Shown here: positions 1 to 6,360 of the stretch, in pieces
Layout: the number at the start of each line of letters is the position of its first letter
Position numbering within the stretch: the stretch's first letter is position 1
NCBI GenBank assembly: GCA_934454035.1
Contig: CAKSFY010000065.1
Coordinates: forward strand, 1 to 11,710
Direction: 5' to 3'
DNA length: 11,710 bases
DNA from: an uncultured Clostridia bacterium
GTDB lineage: Bacteria; Bacillota; Clostridia; UBA1381
The notes under the pieces: model-generated
Databases searched by the model: none
What the model saw: only the letters and a program-made list of their open reading frames with translations
Told to the model about the DNA's origin: nothing
Position numbers and translations under genes: made by a program

Positions 1-77
1 GCGAGTACACTGTCGGGTATCCCAAAGCTAAAGCTTTGGCTCAGTTTGTTAATTCCGAAGCATTTTTTTCTATCCCC
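1..77. other. window edge, no supported gene
   Basis: No gene can be supported here. The only local structure is a small perfect hairpin (8-bp arms at 22-29 and 32-39, two-base loop). One plus-strand frame stays open through this stretch but runs straight across the terminator at 78-113, which argues against it being a real C-terminus. A plus-strand gene may end just outside or within this stretch; its identity cannot be read. Confidence 0.4.
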
Positions 78-113
78 AAAAAAGGCGGTGTACTTTTTTA
101 CACCGCCTTTTTT
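78..113 (+). terminator. strong intrinsic terminator, probably bidirectional
   Basis: A perfect 9-bp GC-rich stem (GGCGGTGTA at 84-92 paired with its complement at 99-107) has a 6-base loop. It is extended by six A before (78-83) and six T after (108-113), giving 15 pairs in all. Because the flanks are A on one side and T on the other, the hairpin reads as a terminator on both strands. It could serve an upstream plus-strand gene as well as the minus-strand mgtC-like transcript, which would then have a 3' untranslated region of about 140 bases. Confidence 0.88.
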
Positions 114-251
114 GAGTTGTTTTGTATGGTTATTTTTTAATATTATTATGCAGCAGAACAAGTGCGGATATAGCCTGTTCGTTTGTTAATTTAATTGAGG
201 TCCTCATATTATAAGACGAAAAAAAGGAAAAAAGTTCCCGAAAAATAAAAA
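114..251. other. intergenic stretch, AT-rich
   Basis: This is the 3' flank of the minus-strand mgtC-like gene. It holds homopolymer runs (T6-CC-T7 on the minus strand, 219-233) and a short GAGG-T-CCTC palindrome near 197-205. A 25-codon minus-strand reading frame (130-207) lacks a ribosome binding site and is not called as a gene. Confidence 0.5.
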
Positions 252-923
252 TTAATTACAGGGTCTTATTCTGCTGTCACTGTACTTGCTTACCAAATCT
301 TCCTCGGTTATATCATGCGGAAGATCTACGGTCAGCACATAATGGAATCTGTTCGTTTTTGAATTGTTTGAAACATCGGCGGAATAAATATGAATATCCA
401 TTTTTTCAAGCTCTGCGTAAAGCCGTTTTTGAAAATGCGGTTCACCGTCGCTGTAGAGCGAGAACATCATCATTTTCGGAGTTTGAGTCAATCTGCTGTT
501 TCTGTGCAGCACAATTTGTACAATTAAAATAATAACGGTTGCCGCAAAACCGACAAAGTACATTCCGGCACCGAGTGCCATACCTATCCCGGCAGTTGTC
601 CACACGCCTGCGGCGGTTGTCAGACCGGTTATGGTGTTTTTGTGGACAAAAATCATTCCGGCGCCCAAAAAGCCTATTCCCGAAACAACCTGCGCAGCAA
701 TCCGTGCGCCGTCTGCTCCTCTCACTCCGTTTTCGCCGATTATCGTGTCGGTGAAACCGTATTTTGAAATAATCATCATGAGTGCAGCTCCGCATGCAAC
801 TATACAATGTGTTCGGATTCCTGCTTCCTTGGCACGGTTTTTGCGCTCCCAGCCTATGCATACTCCGCATATGCAGGCAAGAACCATTCTGAGAATGTAG
901 TCAAAACCGAGTGTAAAATCCAT
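252..923 (-). CDS. MgtC/SapB family membrane protein
   Basis: This is a 223-residue inner-membrane protein of the MgtC/SapB family. Family members include the Salmonella MgtC virulence and Mg-starvation factor and many housekeeping homologues of unclear function. The N-terminal 140 residues carry about four hydrophobic segments and the family signatures: an ER pair (E26-R27) followed by KEAGIRTH, then D71-x-x-R74-IAAQVVSGIGFLGAG and the GLTTAAGVW block with GIGMALGAG. The C-terminal 75 residues or so are soluble and resemble the ACT-like tail found in longer members. The start is ATG at 923, preceded by GGGAGG (934-939) with a 10-base spacer. The gene is alone on its strand, with a perfect consensus promoter (1010-1038) and an approximately 80-base leader. 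Family assignment is secure. A role in Mg homeostasis is only inferred, so no symbol is given. Confidence 0.9.
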   Translation of the reverse strand: MDFTLGFDYILRMVLACICGVCIGWERKNRAKEAGIRTHCIVACGAALMMIISKYGFTDTIIGENGVRGADGARIAAQVVSGIGFLGAGMIFVHKNTITGLTTAAGVWTTAGIGMALGAGMYFVGFAATVIILIVQIVLHRNSRLTQTPKMMMFSLYSDGEPHFQKRLYAELEKMDIHIYSADVSNNSKTNRFHYVLTVDLPHDITEEDLVSKYSDSRIRPCN

Positions 924-960
924 TCTAAATCATCCTCCCGTAAATTTATATTATATTAGT

Positions 961-989
961 TTGACATTAATGATAAAATGTGATAAAAT
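961..989 (+). promoter_or_regulatory. near-consensus promoter of the radA unit
   Basis: On the plus strand a perfect -35 TTGACA (961-966) is followed after 17 bases by TAAAAT (984-989), one mismatch from TATAAT. The expected start is near 996, giving a leader of roughly 95 bases before the radA ATG at 1091. The predicted start lies about 7 bases from that of the opposing mgtC-like promoter. Confidence 0.75.
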
Positions 990-1009
990 AATTCTGTTAA
1001 TAAGCAAAT

Positions 1010-1038
1010 ATTATAGCACGATGAAATTAATTTGTCAA
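1010..1038 (-). promoter_or_regulatory. consensus promoter of the mgtC-like gene
   Basis: On the minus strand a perfect -35 TTGACA (1033-1038) and a perfect -10 TATAAT (1010-1015) are separated by exactly 17 bases. The expected start is near 1003, about 80 bases upstream of the mgtC-like ATG. It points toward, and its start overlaps, the radA promoter. Confidence 0.85.
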
Positions 1039-1075
1039 GGGGATTTTTTCGTCTTGTGCGGCGAAAATTTAAATG

Positions 1076-1080
1076 AAAGG
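1076..1080 (+). promoter_or_regulatory. ribosome binding site that sets the radA start
   Basis: AAAGG lies 10 bases before ATG 1091. The upstream in-frame ATG at 1073 has only an AT-rich stretch before it and no Shine-Dalgarno, so 1091 is preferred. Confidence 0.6.
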
Positions 1081-1090
1081 CTACAATAAT

Positions 1091-2470
1091 ATGAAATCAA
1101 AAACTACATATATATGCAGTGAGTGCGGCTACCAGACTCCGAAATGGCTCGGAAAATGCCCGGGCTGCAACGGCTGGAATACTTTGACGGAAACAATAGT
1201 AAGCGATAAAAAGGATTCGGGCATAAGAAAAACCGCATCGGCATATGCAAGAAAAACGAGCAGAATTCATGAGATAAGCACAGATGATGAGGAACGCATG
1301 CTGACCGGTATGCCGGAGCTGGACCGGGTTTTGGGCGGCGGATTGGTAAAAGGTTCGCTGATTCTTGTCGGAGGCGACCCGGGAATCGGCAAATCAACAC
1401 TTCTTTTGCAGATTTGCCAAAGCCTTGAAAAAAAGGTGCTTTACATATCGGGAGAGGAATCGGAAAAGCAGATAAAAATAAGAGCGCAAAGGCTCGGCGT
1501 TACTTCTGAAAATATTTATATTGTATCGGAAACCGATGTTGCGACCGTTTTGGAGACAATAAGAGATGTAAAGCCGGACGTGGTGATAATAGATTCTATT
1601 CAGACCATGACCTGTGACGAAATATCGTCGGCAGCCGGCAGTGTGCCGCAGGTCAGAGAGGCAACCAATGCATTTATGCATATTGCAAAGGGCGAAAATG
1701 TTGCAATGTTCGTAGTCGGACATGTCACAAAGGACGGAGCAATTGCAGGACCGAGAGTACTCGAGCATATGGTTGACTGCGTACTTTATTTCGAGGGCGA
1801 CCGGCAGCTTTCGTTCAGAGTGCTGCGCGCGGTTAAGAACAGATTCGGGTCAACAAACGAAATCGGCGTTTTTGAAATGAAAAACGAGGGTCTTGCCGAG
1901 GTGGAAAACCCGTCCGCTATGCTTTTGGAGGGCAGAAATGCTCAATGTTCGGGCAGCGGAATAGTATGCACAATGGAGGGGACGAGAGGGGTTCTGGCAG
2001 AAGTGCAGGCGCTTGTAGCTCCGACCGGCTTCGGTTATCCGCGCAGAATGGCTTCCGGAGTGGACTTGAATCGGCTTATACTTATGATAGCTGTGCTTGA
2101 AAAAAGAGCCGGCGTCAATTTATCAAATCATGATGTGTATATAAATGTTGCAGGCGGCTTAAAGATTGATGAAACGGCGGTTGATTTGGGACTGTGCGCG
2201 GCAATTGTAAGCGGTGCCCGGGATATTATTATTCCGCCTGACATGATTTTTGCGGGAGAGGTAGGACTCGGCGGCGAATTAAGGGCGGTTTCTCAGCTGG
2301 AAAAAAGAATATCCGAAGCGGCAAAGCTCGGGTTTAAAAGAGCGATTGTACCGAAGCAGTCGCTTAAGGGAGTTAAAATCCCGAAAGGGTTTGAAGCCAT
2401 AGGCGCACAAAGTATAGCGCAGGCAGTTTATTTTATAAAAAATATTAACAGCAGGGACGTGCAAAGCTGA
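1091..2470 (+). CDS. radA: DNA repair protein RadA
   Basis: RadA (Sms) is a RecA-related, ATP-driven branch-migration helicase that processes recombination intermediates on DNA. With the start at 1091 the protein has 459 residues, the usual family length. In order it shows a four-Cys zinc finger (C9, C12, C23, C26), a RecA-like ATPase with Walker A (G95 to T103, DPGIGKST core), the RadA-specific KNRFG motif (K249-G253), and a C-terminal Lon-protease-like domain (about 270-459, including the VAGGLKIDETAVDLGL stretch). All key motifs are intact. An in-frame ATG six codons upstream (1073) would add MKGYNN, but the family N-terminus and the AAAGG site favour 1091. Unlike Bacillus, where radA follows clpC, here it leads its own unit. 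The next gene starts 34 bases after the stop, so the two are probably cotranscribed. Confidence 0.96.
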   Translation: MKSKTTYICSECGYQTPKWLGKCPGCNGWNTLTETIVSDKKDSGIRKTASAYARKTSRIHEISTDDEERMLTGMPELDRVLGGGLVKGSLILVGGDPGIGKSTLLLQICQSLEKKVLYISGEESEKQIKIRAQRLGVTSENIYIVSETDVATVLETIRDVKPDVVIIDSIQTMTCDEISSAAGSVPQVREATNAFMHIAKGENVAMFVVGHVTKDGAIAGPRVLEHMVDCVLYFEGDRQLSFRVLRAVKNRFGSTNEIGVFEMKNEGLAEVENPSAMLLEGRNAQCSGSGIVCTMEGTRGVLAEVQALVAPTGFGYPRRMASGVDLNRLILMIAVLEKRAGVNLSNHDVYINVAGGLKIDETAVDLGLCAAIVSGARDIIIPPDMIFAGEVGLGGELRAVSQLEKRISEAAKLGFKRAIVPKQSLKGVKIPKGFEAIGAQSIAQAVYFIKNINSRDVQS

Positions 2471-2504
2471 ATATCATATTGGAAGAAAACGGAGATGGTG
2501 CAGA

Positions 2505-3377
2505 ATGGATAATAAAAAAAGGCATGGTGACAGAAAGGACGGCGTACTTTTAAGAAAGCTGGACGCGATGCATTTTATAATGCCGGTTATTTACCCGAAC
2601 CGATGCGACAATGAGGCGTTTATATCCGAAAGGATAGATTTAACAAATATCAATAAGTATCTGGAAAGAAAAAATGCGGATAATACCGACTATAAGTATA
2701 ATTTTTTTCAGATTATCGTAACTGCTGTTCTGAAGCTGATTACTCTTCGCCCGAAAATGAACAGATTTATTGCAAACGGAAATATCTATCAAAGAAATGA
2801 GGTTTCGGCATCGTTTATTATAAAGAAAATTTTCTCAGATACCGGCGAAGAAGGCATGGCGTTTATCCGCGCAAAAGAGAATGATAACATAGATACCGTC
2901 CATGCTGAAATCTACAGACAGGTGTCTGTTTGCAGAAAAGGCGATTCAAAGGATTCGACCGAACAGACAATGGACATTCTGAATAAAATTCCGAGATGTA
3001 TATCGAAGGCGGCGCTTAAATTCCTTTGCGTTCTTGACAGACATGGAAAAGTACCGGCATCCGTTATAAAAAGCGACCCGTTTTATTCATCGGTTGTTTT
3101 GTCTAATTTAGGTTCAATAAAACTTTGCTCGGGGTATCATCATTTGACTAACTGGGGGACAACCTCTATATTTGTAGTTGTGGGCGAGCGGAAAAAGCGG
3201 CCGTTTTATGATGAATCCGGAAATCCTGAAATGAGAGACAGTATAGATTTGGGACTGACTGTTGACGAGCGCATAGCGGACGGATACTATTTTTCAAAGA
3301 CTGTAAGACTTTTGAAAAAACTTTTGGAAAATCCCGAATTGCTTGAAAAAAATTTATCGGAAGAGGTGGAATATTAA
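2505..3377 (+). CDS. E2-like acyltransferase domain protein, lipoyl-less, His replaced
   Basis: This 290-residue protein matches the catalytic domain of 2-oxoacid dehydrogenase E2 acyltransferases (chloramphenicol-acetyltransferase fold). It has no lipoyl or subunit-binding domain, so it is not a normal E2 subunit. Visible landmarks are the N-terminal MPVIYPNRCDNEAF stretch, a middle helix region (FFQIIVTAVLKLI), SNLGS at 200-204, and the C-terminal TVDERIADG followed by a helix and the ENPELLEKN tail. In E2 and CAT enzymes the last motif is HxxxDG with the His as catalytic base. Here it is E255-R-I-A-D259-G260, so the Asp-Gly is kept but the His is Glu. Start ATG 2505 follows GGAG (2491-2494). 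The TAA stop overlaps the ATG of the ligase by one base, implying translational coupling. It may act on, or bind, an acyl-CoA made by the ligase; it may also be a non-catalytic relative. Fold assignment is fairly sure, function unknown. Confidence 0.82.
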   Translation: MDNKKRHGDRKDGVLLRKLDAMHFIMPVIYPNRCDNEAFISERIDLTNINKYLERKNADNTDYKYNFFQIIVTAVLKLITLRPKMNRFIANGNIYQRNEVSASFIIKKIFSDTGEEGMAFIRAKENDNIDTVHAEIYRQVSVCRKGDSKDSTEQTMDILNKIPRCISKAALKFLCVLDRHGKVPASVIKSDPFYSSVVLSNLGSIKLCSGYHHLTNWGTTSIFVVVGERKKRPFYDESGNPEMRDSIDLGLTVDERIADGYYFSKTVRLLKKLLENPELLEKNLSEEVEY

Positions 3378-5125
3378 TGGCAGAAACACTATTAAAAGCT
3401 CCGTGGGAGGCTCATTTGGGTGATGTGCCTATGCATCTGGTCTATTTTGAAGGGAGTATGACAGAAGCGGTGGAAGCAATTGCCGAAAGATTCCCGAATT
3501 ATACGGCATTCGATTTTATGGGCAGATCGACCACATACGGAAAACTGGTCGAAAATATTGACAAATGTGCAAGAGCACTTAAAACAATCGGTGTAAGAGA
3601 GGGCGACAGGGTCACTATTGCTATGCCGAATTGTCCGCAGGCAATATATATGTTCTATGCAATTAATATGATCGGAGCGGTTGCAAATATGATTCATCCG
3701 CTTTCCGCTGAAAATGAGATAGAGTTTTATTTAAACGAATCTGAAAGTGTAACCGCAATTACGCTTGACCAATTTTACGGAAAGTTTGAAAAAATCAGGC
3801 AGAATACGAAGGTGACAAATATAATAATTGCCAGTGTAAAAGATGAACTTTCAAAGCCGATAAAGGCAGGATATATGCTGACAGAGGGCAGGAAGATTCA
3901 AAAAATTCCGCAGGACGCACCTATTATCCGCTGGCATGATTTCATGAAAATGTCTCGGTATTGCTTTTACAATTACCGTGTAAAGAGAAAAGCCGACGAC
4001 CCGGCGGTTATACTTTATTCGGGAGGAACAACAGGCAAAACTAAGGGAATTGTGCTTACAAACAAAAATTTTAATGCGCTGGGACAACAGGTAATAGCCG
4101 CAAATCCGATGTTCAGACCCGGGGATAAAATGCTTGCCGCAATGCCGCTTTTTCACGGCTTCGGTTTGGGCGTGTGCATACATACCATGCTTTCTCAGGG
4201 CGGAAGATGTATTTTGGTACCGAGATTTACTCCCAAAAGCTATGCAAAGCTTATTACGAAATATAAATGCCATTTTATAGCCGGAGTTCCGACTCTGTAT
4301 GAAGCGCTTTTGAGACTTCCGTCAATGGAAAAGGCGGATTTGAGCTGTCTTAAGGGAGTATTTTCGGGCGGAGATTCGTTGTCGGTGGAGCTTAAGAAAA
4401 AACTGGACGCGTTTTTGTATGACCATAAAAGCGTTATTCAGGTGCGTGAAGGCTACGGAACAACCGAAACGGTTACGGCGTGCTGCCTTACCCCTCCGCA
4501 TATGTTTAAAAAGGGGAGCATAGGATTGCCTTTCCCGGATACATATATCAAAATAGTTAAGCCGGATACCGATGAGGAGCTTCCCTACGGAGAAGAGGGA
4601 GAAATTTTGCTCGCAGGGCCTACGGTAATGAAAGAATATATGAACCATCCCGAGGAAACCAAAGAGACTCTCAGAAAACATGCGGACGGACTTACGTGGG
4701 TGTATACCGGAGATTTGGGAGTAATGGACAATGAGGGATTTATATATTTTAAAGGCAGAGCAAAGAGAATGATTATATCTTCGGGGTATAATGTCTACCC
4801 TGCACAGATTGAAAATATTCTGGACGCTCATGAATATGTGCAGATGAGCTGCGTAATCGGAGTACCCGATTCATATAAAATGCAAAAGGTAAAAGCATTT
4901 GTAAAGCTTGCAGCCGGAATTGAACCGACCGAATCGGTAAAAAATGCGCTTATGGATTATTGCAGAAAAAATATTGCAAAATATGCAATGCCTTACGATA
5001 TTGAATTTAAAGATGATATGCCGAAAACTCTTGTCGGAAAAGTAGCTTACAGAGTTTTGGAAGAGGAAGAAATCAAAAAAATGGCTGCAGAGAAAGAGGA
5101 ACAGCGCGAAAAAGAGCCGGTATAA
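3377..5125 (+). CDS. AMP-forming acyl-CoA ligase (ANL superfamily)
   Basis: This 582-residue adenylate-forming enzyme activates a carboxylic acid with ATP to an acyl-adenylate and then transfers the acyl group to CoA. The P-loop-like motif YSGGTTGKTKG runs from Y214 to G224. It is followed by the GYGTTET core motif, YTGDLG, and the hinge GRAKRMIISSGYNVYP. The C-terminal catalytic lysine is present in PKTLVGK (K555). All motifs expected for an active enzyme are intact; length and order resemble medium- and long-chain fatty acid or aryl ligases, but the substrate cannot be told from the sequence. The ATG at 3377 shares one base with the stop of the E2-like gene and is preceded by GAGGTGG (3363-3369). 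This tight pairing suggests a joint job in acyl-CoA formation and acyl transfer. The last 30 residues or so are Glu- and Lys-rich and probably a disordered tail. Confidence 0.93.
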   Translation: MAETLLKAPWEAHLGDVPMHLVYFEGSMTEAVEAIAERFPNYTAFDFMGRSTTYGKLVENIDKCARALKTIGVREGDRVTIAMPNCPQAIYMFYAINMIGAVANMIHPLSAENEIEFYLNESESVTAITLDQFYGKFEKIRQNTKVTNIIIASVKDELSKPIKAGYMLTEGRKIQKIPQDAPIIRWHDFMKMSRYCFYNYRVKRKADDPAVILYSGGTTGKTKGIVLTNKNFNALGQQVIAANPMFRPGDKMLAAMPLFHGFGLGVCIHTMLSQGGRCILVPRFTPKSYAKLITKYKCHFIAGVPTLYEALLRLPSMEKADLSCLKGVFSGGDSLSVELKKKLDAFLYDHKSVIQVREGYGTTETVTACCLTPPHMFKKGSIGLPFPDTYIKIVKPDTDEELPYGEEGEILLAGPTVMKEYMNHPEETKETLRKHADGLTWVYTGDLGVMDNEGFIYFKGRAKRMIISSGYNVYPAQIENILDAHEYVQMSCVIGVPDSYKMQKVKAFVKLAAGIEPTESVKNALMDYCRKNIAKYAMPYDIEFKDDMPKTLVGKVAYRVLEEEEIKKMAAEKEEQREKEPV

Positions 5126-5139
5126 ATATTATAAGCCTG

Positions 5140-5169
5140 CCCCTTTGCCGGACACAGCCGGCAAAGGGG
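5140..5169 (+). terminator. GC-rich hairpin ending the radA unit
   Basis: A perfect 12-bp stem (CCCCTTTGCCGG at 5140-5151 and its complement at 5158-5169) with a 6-base loop stands 14 bases after the ligase stop. Only two T follow directly, so it lacks the U-run of a textbook intrinsic terminator. It may act as a weak terminator or as a stabilising 3' hairpin. Confidence 0.6.
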
Positions 5170-5202
5170 TTAAAACGTAAATAAAAAAATTTTCTTAACC
5201 TA

Positions 5203-5231
5203 TTGACATTTTGCAGGTAAAGTACTATAAT
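5203..5231 (+). promoter_or_regulatory. consensus promoter of the HMA/ABC cassette
   Basis: A perfect TTGACA (5203-5208) and a perfect TATAAT (5226-5231) are separated by exactly 17 bases, with an expected start near 5238. A promoter this strong normally needs a repressor, and the inverted repeat on the -10 box fits that need. Confidence 0.85.
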
Positions 5232-5264
5232 ATAGTTAGTTTAATCTAACTAACTATATTATAG
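5225..5264. promoter_or_regulatory. perfect 17-bp inverted repeat over the -10 box: probable operator
   Basis: Left arm 5225-5241 (CTATAATATAGTTAGTT) and right arm 5248-5264 are perfect complements around a 6-base centre (5242-5247). The left arm contains the whole -10 box; the right arm reaches into the ribosome binding site. The TTAG/CTAA pattern (GTTAGTT...AACTAAC) recalls the general plan of DtxR/IdeR/MntR boxes (TTAGGTTAGSCTAACCTAA). That likeness is an inference, though it fits the metal-binding gene downstream. The predicted start falls inside the left arm, so the mRNA would carry only part of the stem, which makes a DNA operator more likely than an RNA switch. Confidence 0.7.
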
Positions 5265-5267
5265 GAG
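5263..5267 (+). promoter_or_regulatory. ribosome binding site that sets the HMA protein start
   Basis: AGGAG lies 8 bases before ATG 5276. The in-frame GTG at 5267 overlaps this site, so it cannot be the start served by it. Confidence 0.8.
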
Positions 5268-5275
5268 TGATAATT

Positions 5276-5638
5276 ATGGCAACGGTAATTATTTGTATAA
5301 TATTGGTTCTTATATGCATTTATGCGATTTGGAGCTATAAAAAAAGACTGAGCAGCGGCTGCTGCGGCGGAGGCGGAGAAATCAAAATCAAGCCGAAGGA
5401 CGGAAATCCGAATCATTATCCGCATAAGGTGACCGTGTATATTGACGGAATGACCTGTGAGCACTGCAAAAACCGTGTGGAAAATGCCTTCAATGATACA
5501 GACGGTTGTTTGGCTAAAGTAAACCTGAAAAGAAAATGTGCAGAGCTTTGGACAATGAACCAAATCAGCGAGCAGGATATTCGTGCAATTGTCGAAAAGG
5601 CAGGGTATGCATATGTGCGGACGGTTCACGAAAAATAA
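5276..5638 (+). CDS. membrane-anchored heavy-metal-associated (HMA) domain protein
   Basis: This is a 120-residue protein with two parts. Residues 3-19 form one hydrophobic membrane segment, followed by a basic KKR stretch (22-24) and a small Cys/Gly cluster (C29-C30 then four Gly). This N-terminal layout resembles the short Cys-rich membrane proteins often found next to FeoB in Firmicutes. Residues about 51-118 form a complete HMA ferredoxin-like domain with the metal-binding motif M59-T-C61-E-H-C64, as in copper chaperones and P-type ATPase N-termini. Cys-x-x-Cys sites of this type usually bind Cu(I) or another soft metal. The start is ATG 5276 rather than GTG 5267. It is the first gene after a consensus promoter with an embedded inverted repeat, and the ABC ATPase follows 19 bases after the stop. 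It probably captures or hands over a metal at the membrane; the metal is not determined. Confidence 0.88.
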   Translation: MATVIICIILVLICIYAIWSYKKRLSSGCCGGGGEIKIKPKDGNPNHYPHKVTVYIDGMTCEHCKNRVENAFNDTDGCLAKVNLKRKCAELWTMNQISEQDIRAIVEKAGYAYVRTVHEK

Positions 5639-5657
5639 TTTTTGAGGAGAATTACTA

Positions 5658-6359
5658 ATGTCTTATCTGGATATTCATAATCTGACGAAAAGCTTCGGGA
5701 ACGGATACGCAAAGGTTAATGTTTTAAACGGTATTGATATGTCGGTCGAAAAGGGCGAAATGTGTACCGTCTTGGGACAGTCCGGCAGCGGAAAATCCAC
5801 GCTCTTAAATGCTATAGGAGGACTGGACAGTCCTGACGGCGGCAGCATAATAATTGACGGCAAAGATATTGCACGTTTTTCTGCAAAAGAGTTATCCGAA
5901 TATCGCAGAGATTATCTTGGGTTTGTTTTTCAGTTTTACAATCTTGTCCCGAATCTGACAGTTCTTGAAAATATTCAGGTCGGTGAATATCTTTCGGATG
6001 ATCCGCTGGATATGGATGAGATATTATCCGTTCTCGGTCTTTCGGAGCTGACGGACAGGTTTCCGCAGGAGCTTTCAGGAGGGCAGCAGCAGCGCTGCTC
6101 CATAGGCAGAGCGCTTATCAAAAATCCCAAGCTTCTTTTGTGCGATGAGCCTACCGGGGCGTTGGATTATAAAACTTCAAAAGATATTCTGGCTTTGATA
6201 GAGCGCATAAATCAAAAGTACAATACGACCATTCTGATTGTAACTCACAATCAGACAATAAGCGAAATGACTCACAAGACAGTATATTTAAAGGACGGTA
6301 CCGTAAAAAGCATTGAACAAAATCCAAACAGAAAAAGTGCGGAATGTCTGGAGTGGTAA
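5658..6359 (+). CDS. ABC transporter ATP-binding protein (LolD/MacB type)
   Basis: This 233-residue ATPase powers the permease encoded next to it. All catalytic motifs are intact: Walker A G40-QSGSGKS-T48, Q-loop Gln92 in FQFYNLVPN, signature LSGGQQQR (139-146), Walker B LLLCDEP with E164, and the H-loop His197. The FQxxNLxPxLTVLEN pattern and the overall length place it with the LolD/MacB/FtsE-type ATPases, which work with FtsX-fold permeases in extrusion or mechanotransmission rather than in uptake with a binding protein. Start ATG 5658 has GAGGAG (5644-5649) at 8 bases. The permease ATG follows one base after the stop, so the two genes are surely cotranscribed and probably coupled. The last 15 residues or so after the core fold look variable. 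Confidence 0.95.
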   Translation: MSYLDIHNLTKSFGNGYAKVNVLNGIDMSVEKGEMCTVLGQSGSGKSTLLNAIGGLDSPDGGSIIIDGKDIARFSAKELSEYRRDYLGFVFQFYNLVPNLTVLENIQVGEYLSDDPLDMDEILSVLGLSELTDRFPQELSGGQQQRCSIGRALIKNPKLLLCDEPTGALDYKTSKDILALIERINQKYNTTILIVTHNQTISEMTHKTVYLKDGTVKSIEQNPNRKSAECLEW

Positions 6360-6360
6360 T

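Noticed and set aside
22..39. Small hairpin with 8-bp arms and a 2-base loop
   Set aside because: The loop is too short for a stable RNA hairpin and no T-run follows. Without the upstream sequence its role cannot be judged.
130..207. Minus-strand frame of 25 codons beginning MRTSIKLTNEQAIS
   Set aside because: The composition is protein-like, but the ATG is preceded by a T-rich run with no Shine-Dalgarno. The TATAAT just before it looks as much like a promoter element, and no family is recognised.
924..1003. Possible magnesium-sensing leader of the mgtC-like gene
   Set aside because: The roughly 80-base leader is AT-rich, and I see no conserved riboswitch core (M-box or similar) or leader peptide.
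1073..1090. Upstream in-frame ATG for radA
   Set aside because: There is no ribosome binding site before it, and RadA relatives start a few residues before the zinc finger, matching ATG 1091.
5246..5629. Minus-strand open frame antisense to the HMA gene
   Set aside because: It is a shadow of the HMA gene and operator, with no family likeness and no fitting ribosome binding site.
6313..6360. Upstream in-frame ATG for the permease
   Set aside because: It lies inside the ATPase gene, has no ribosome binding site and adds a polar 16-residue extension before the expected N-terminus; ATG 6361 has GGAG at 7 bases.
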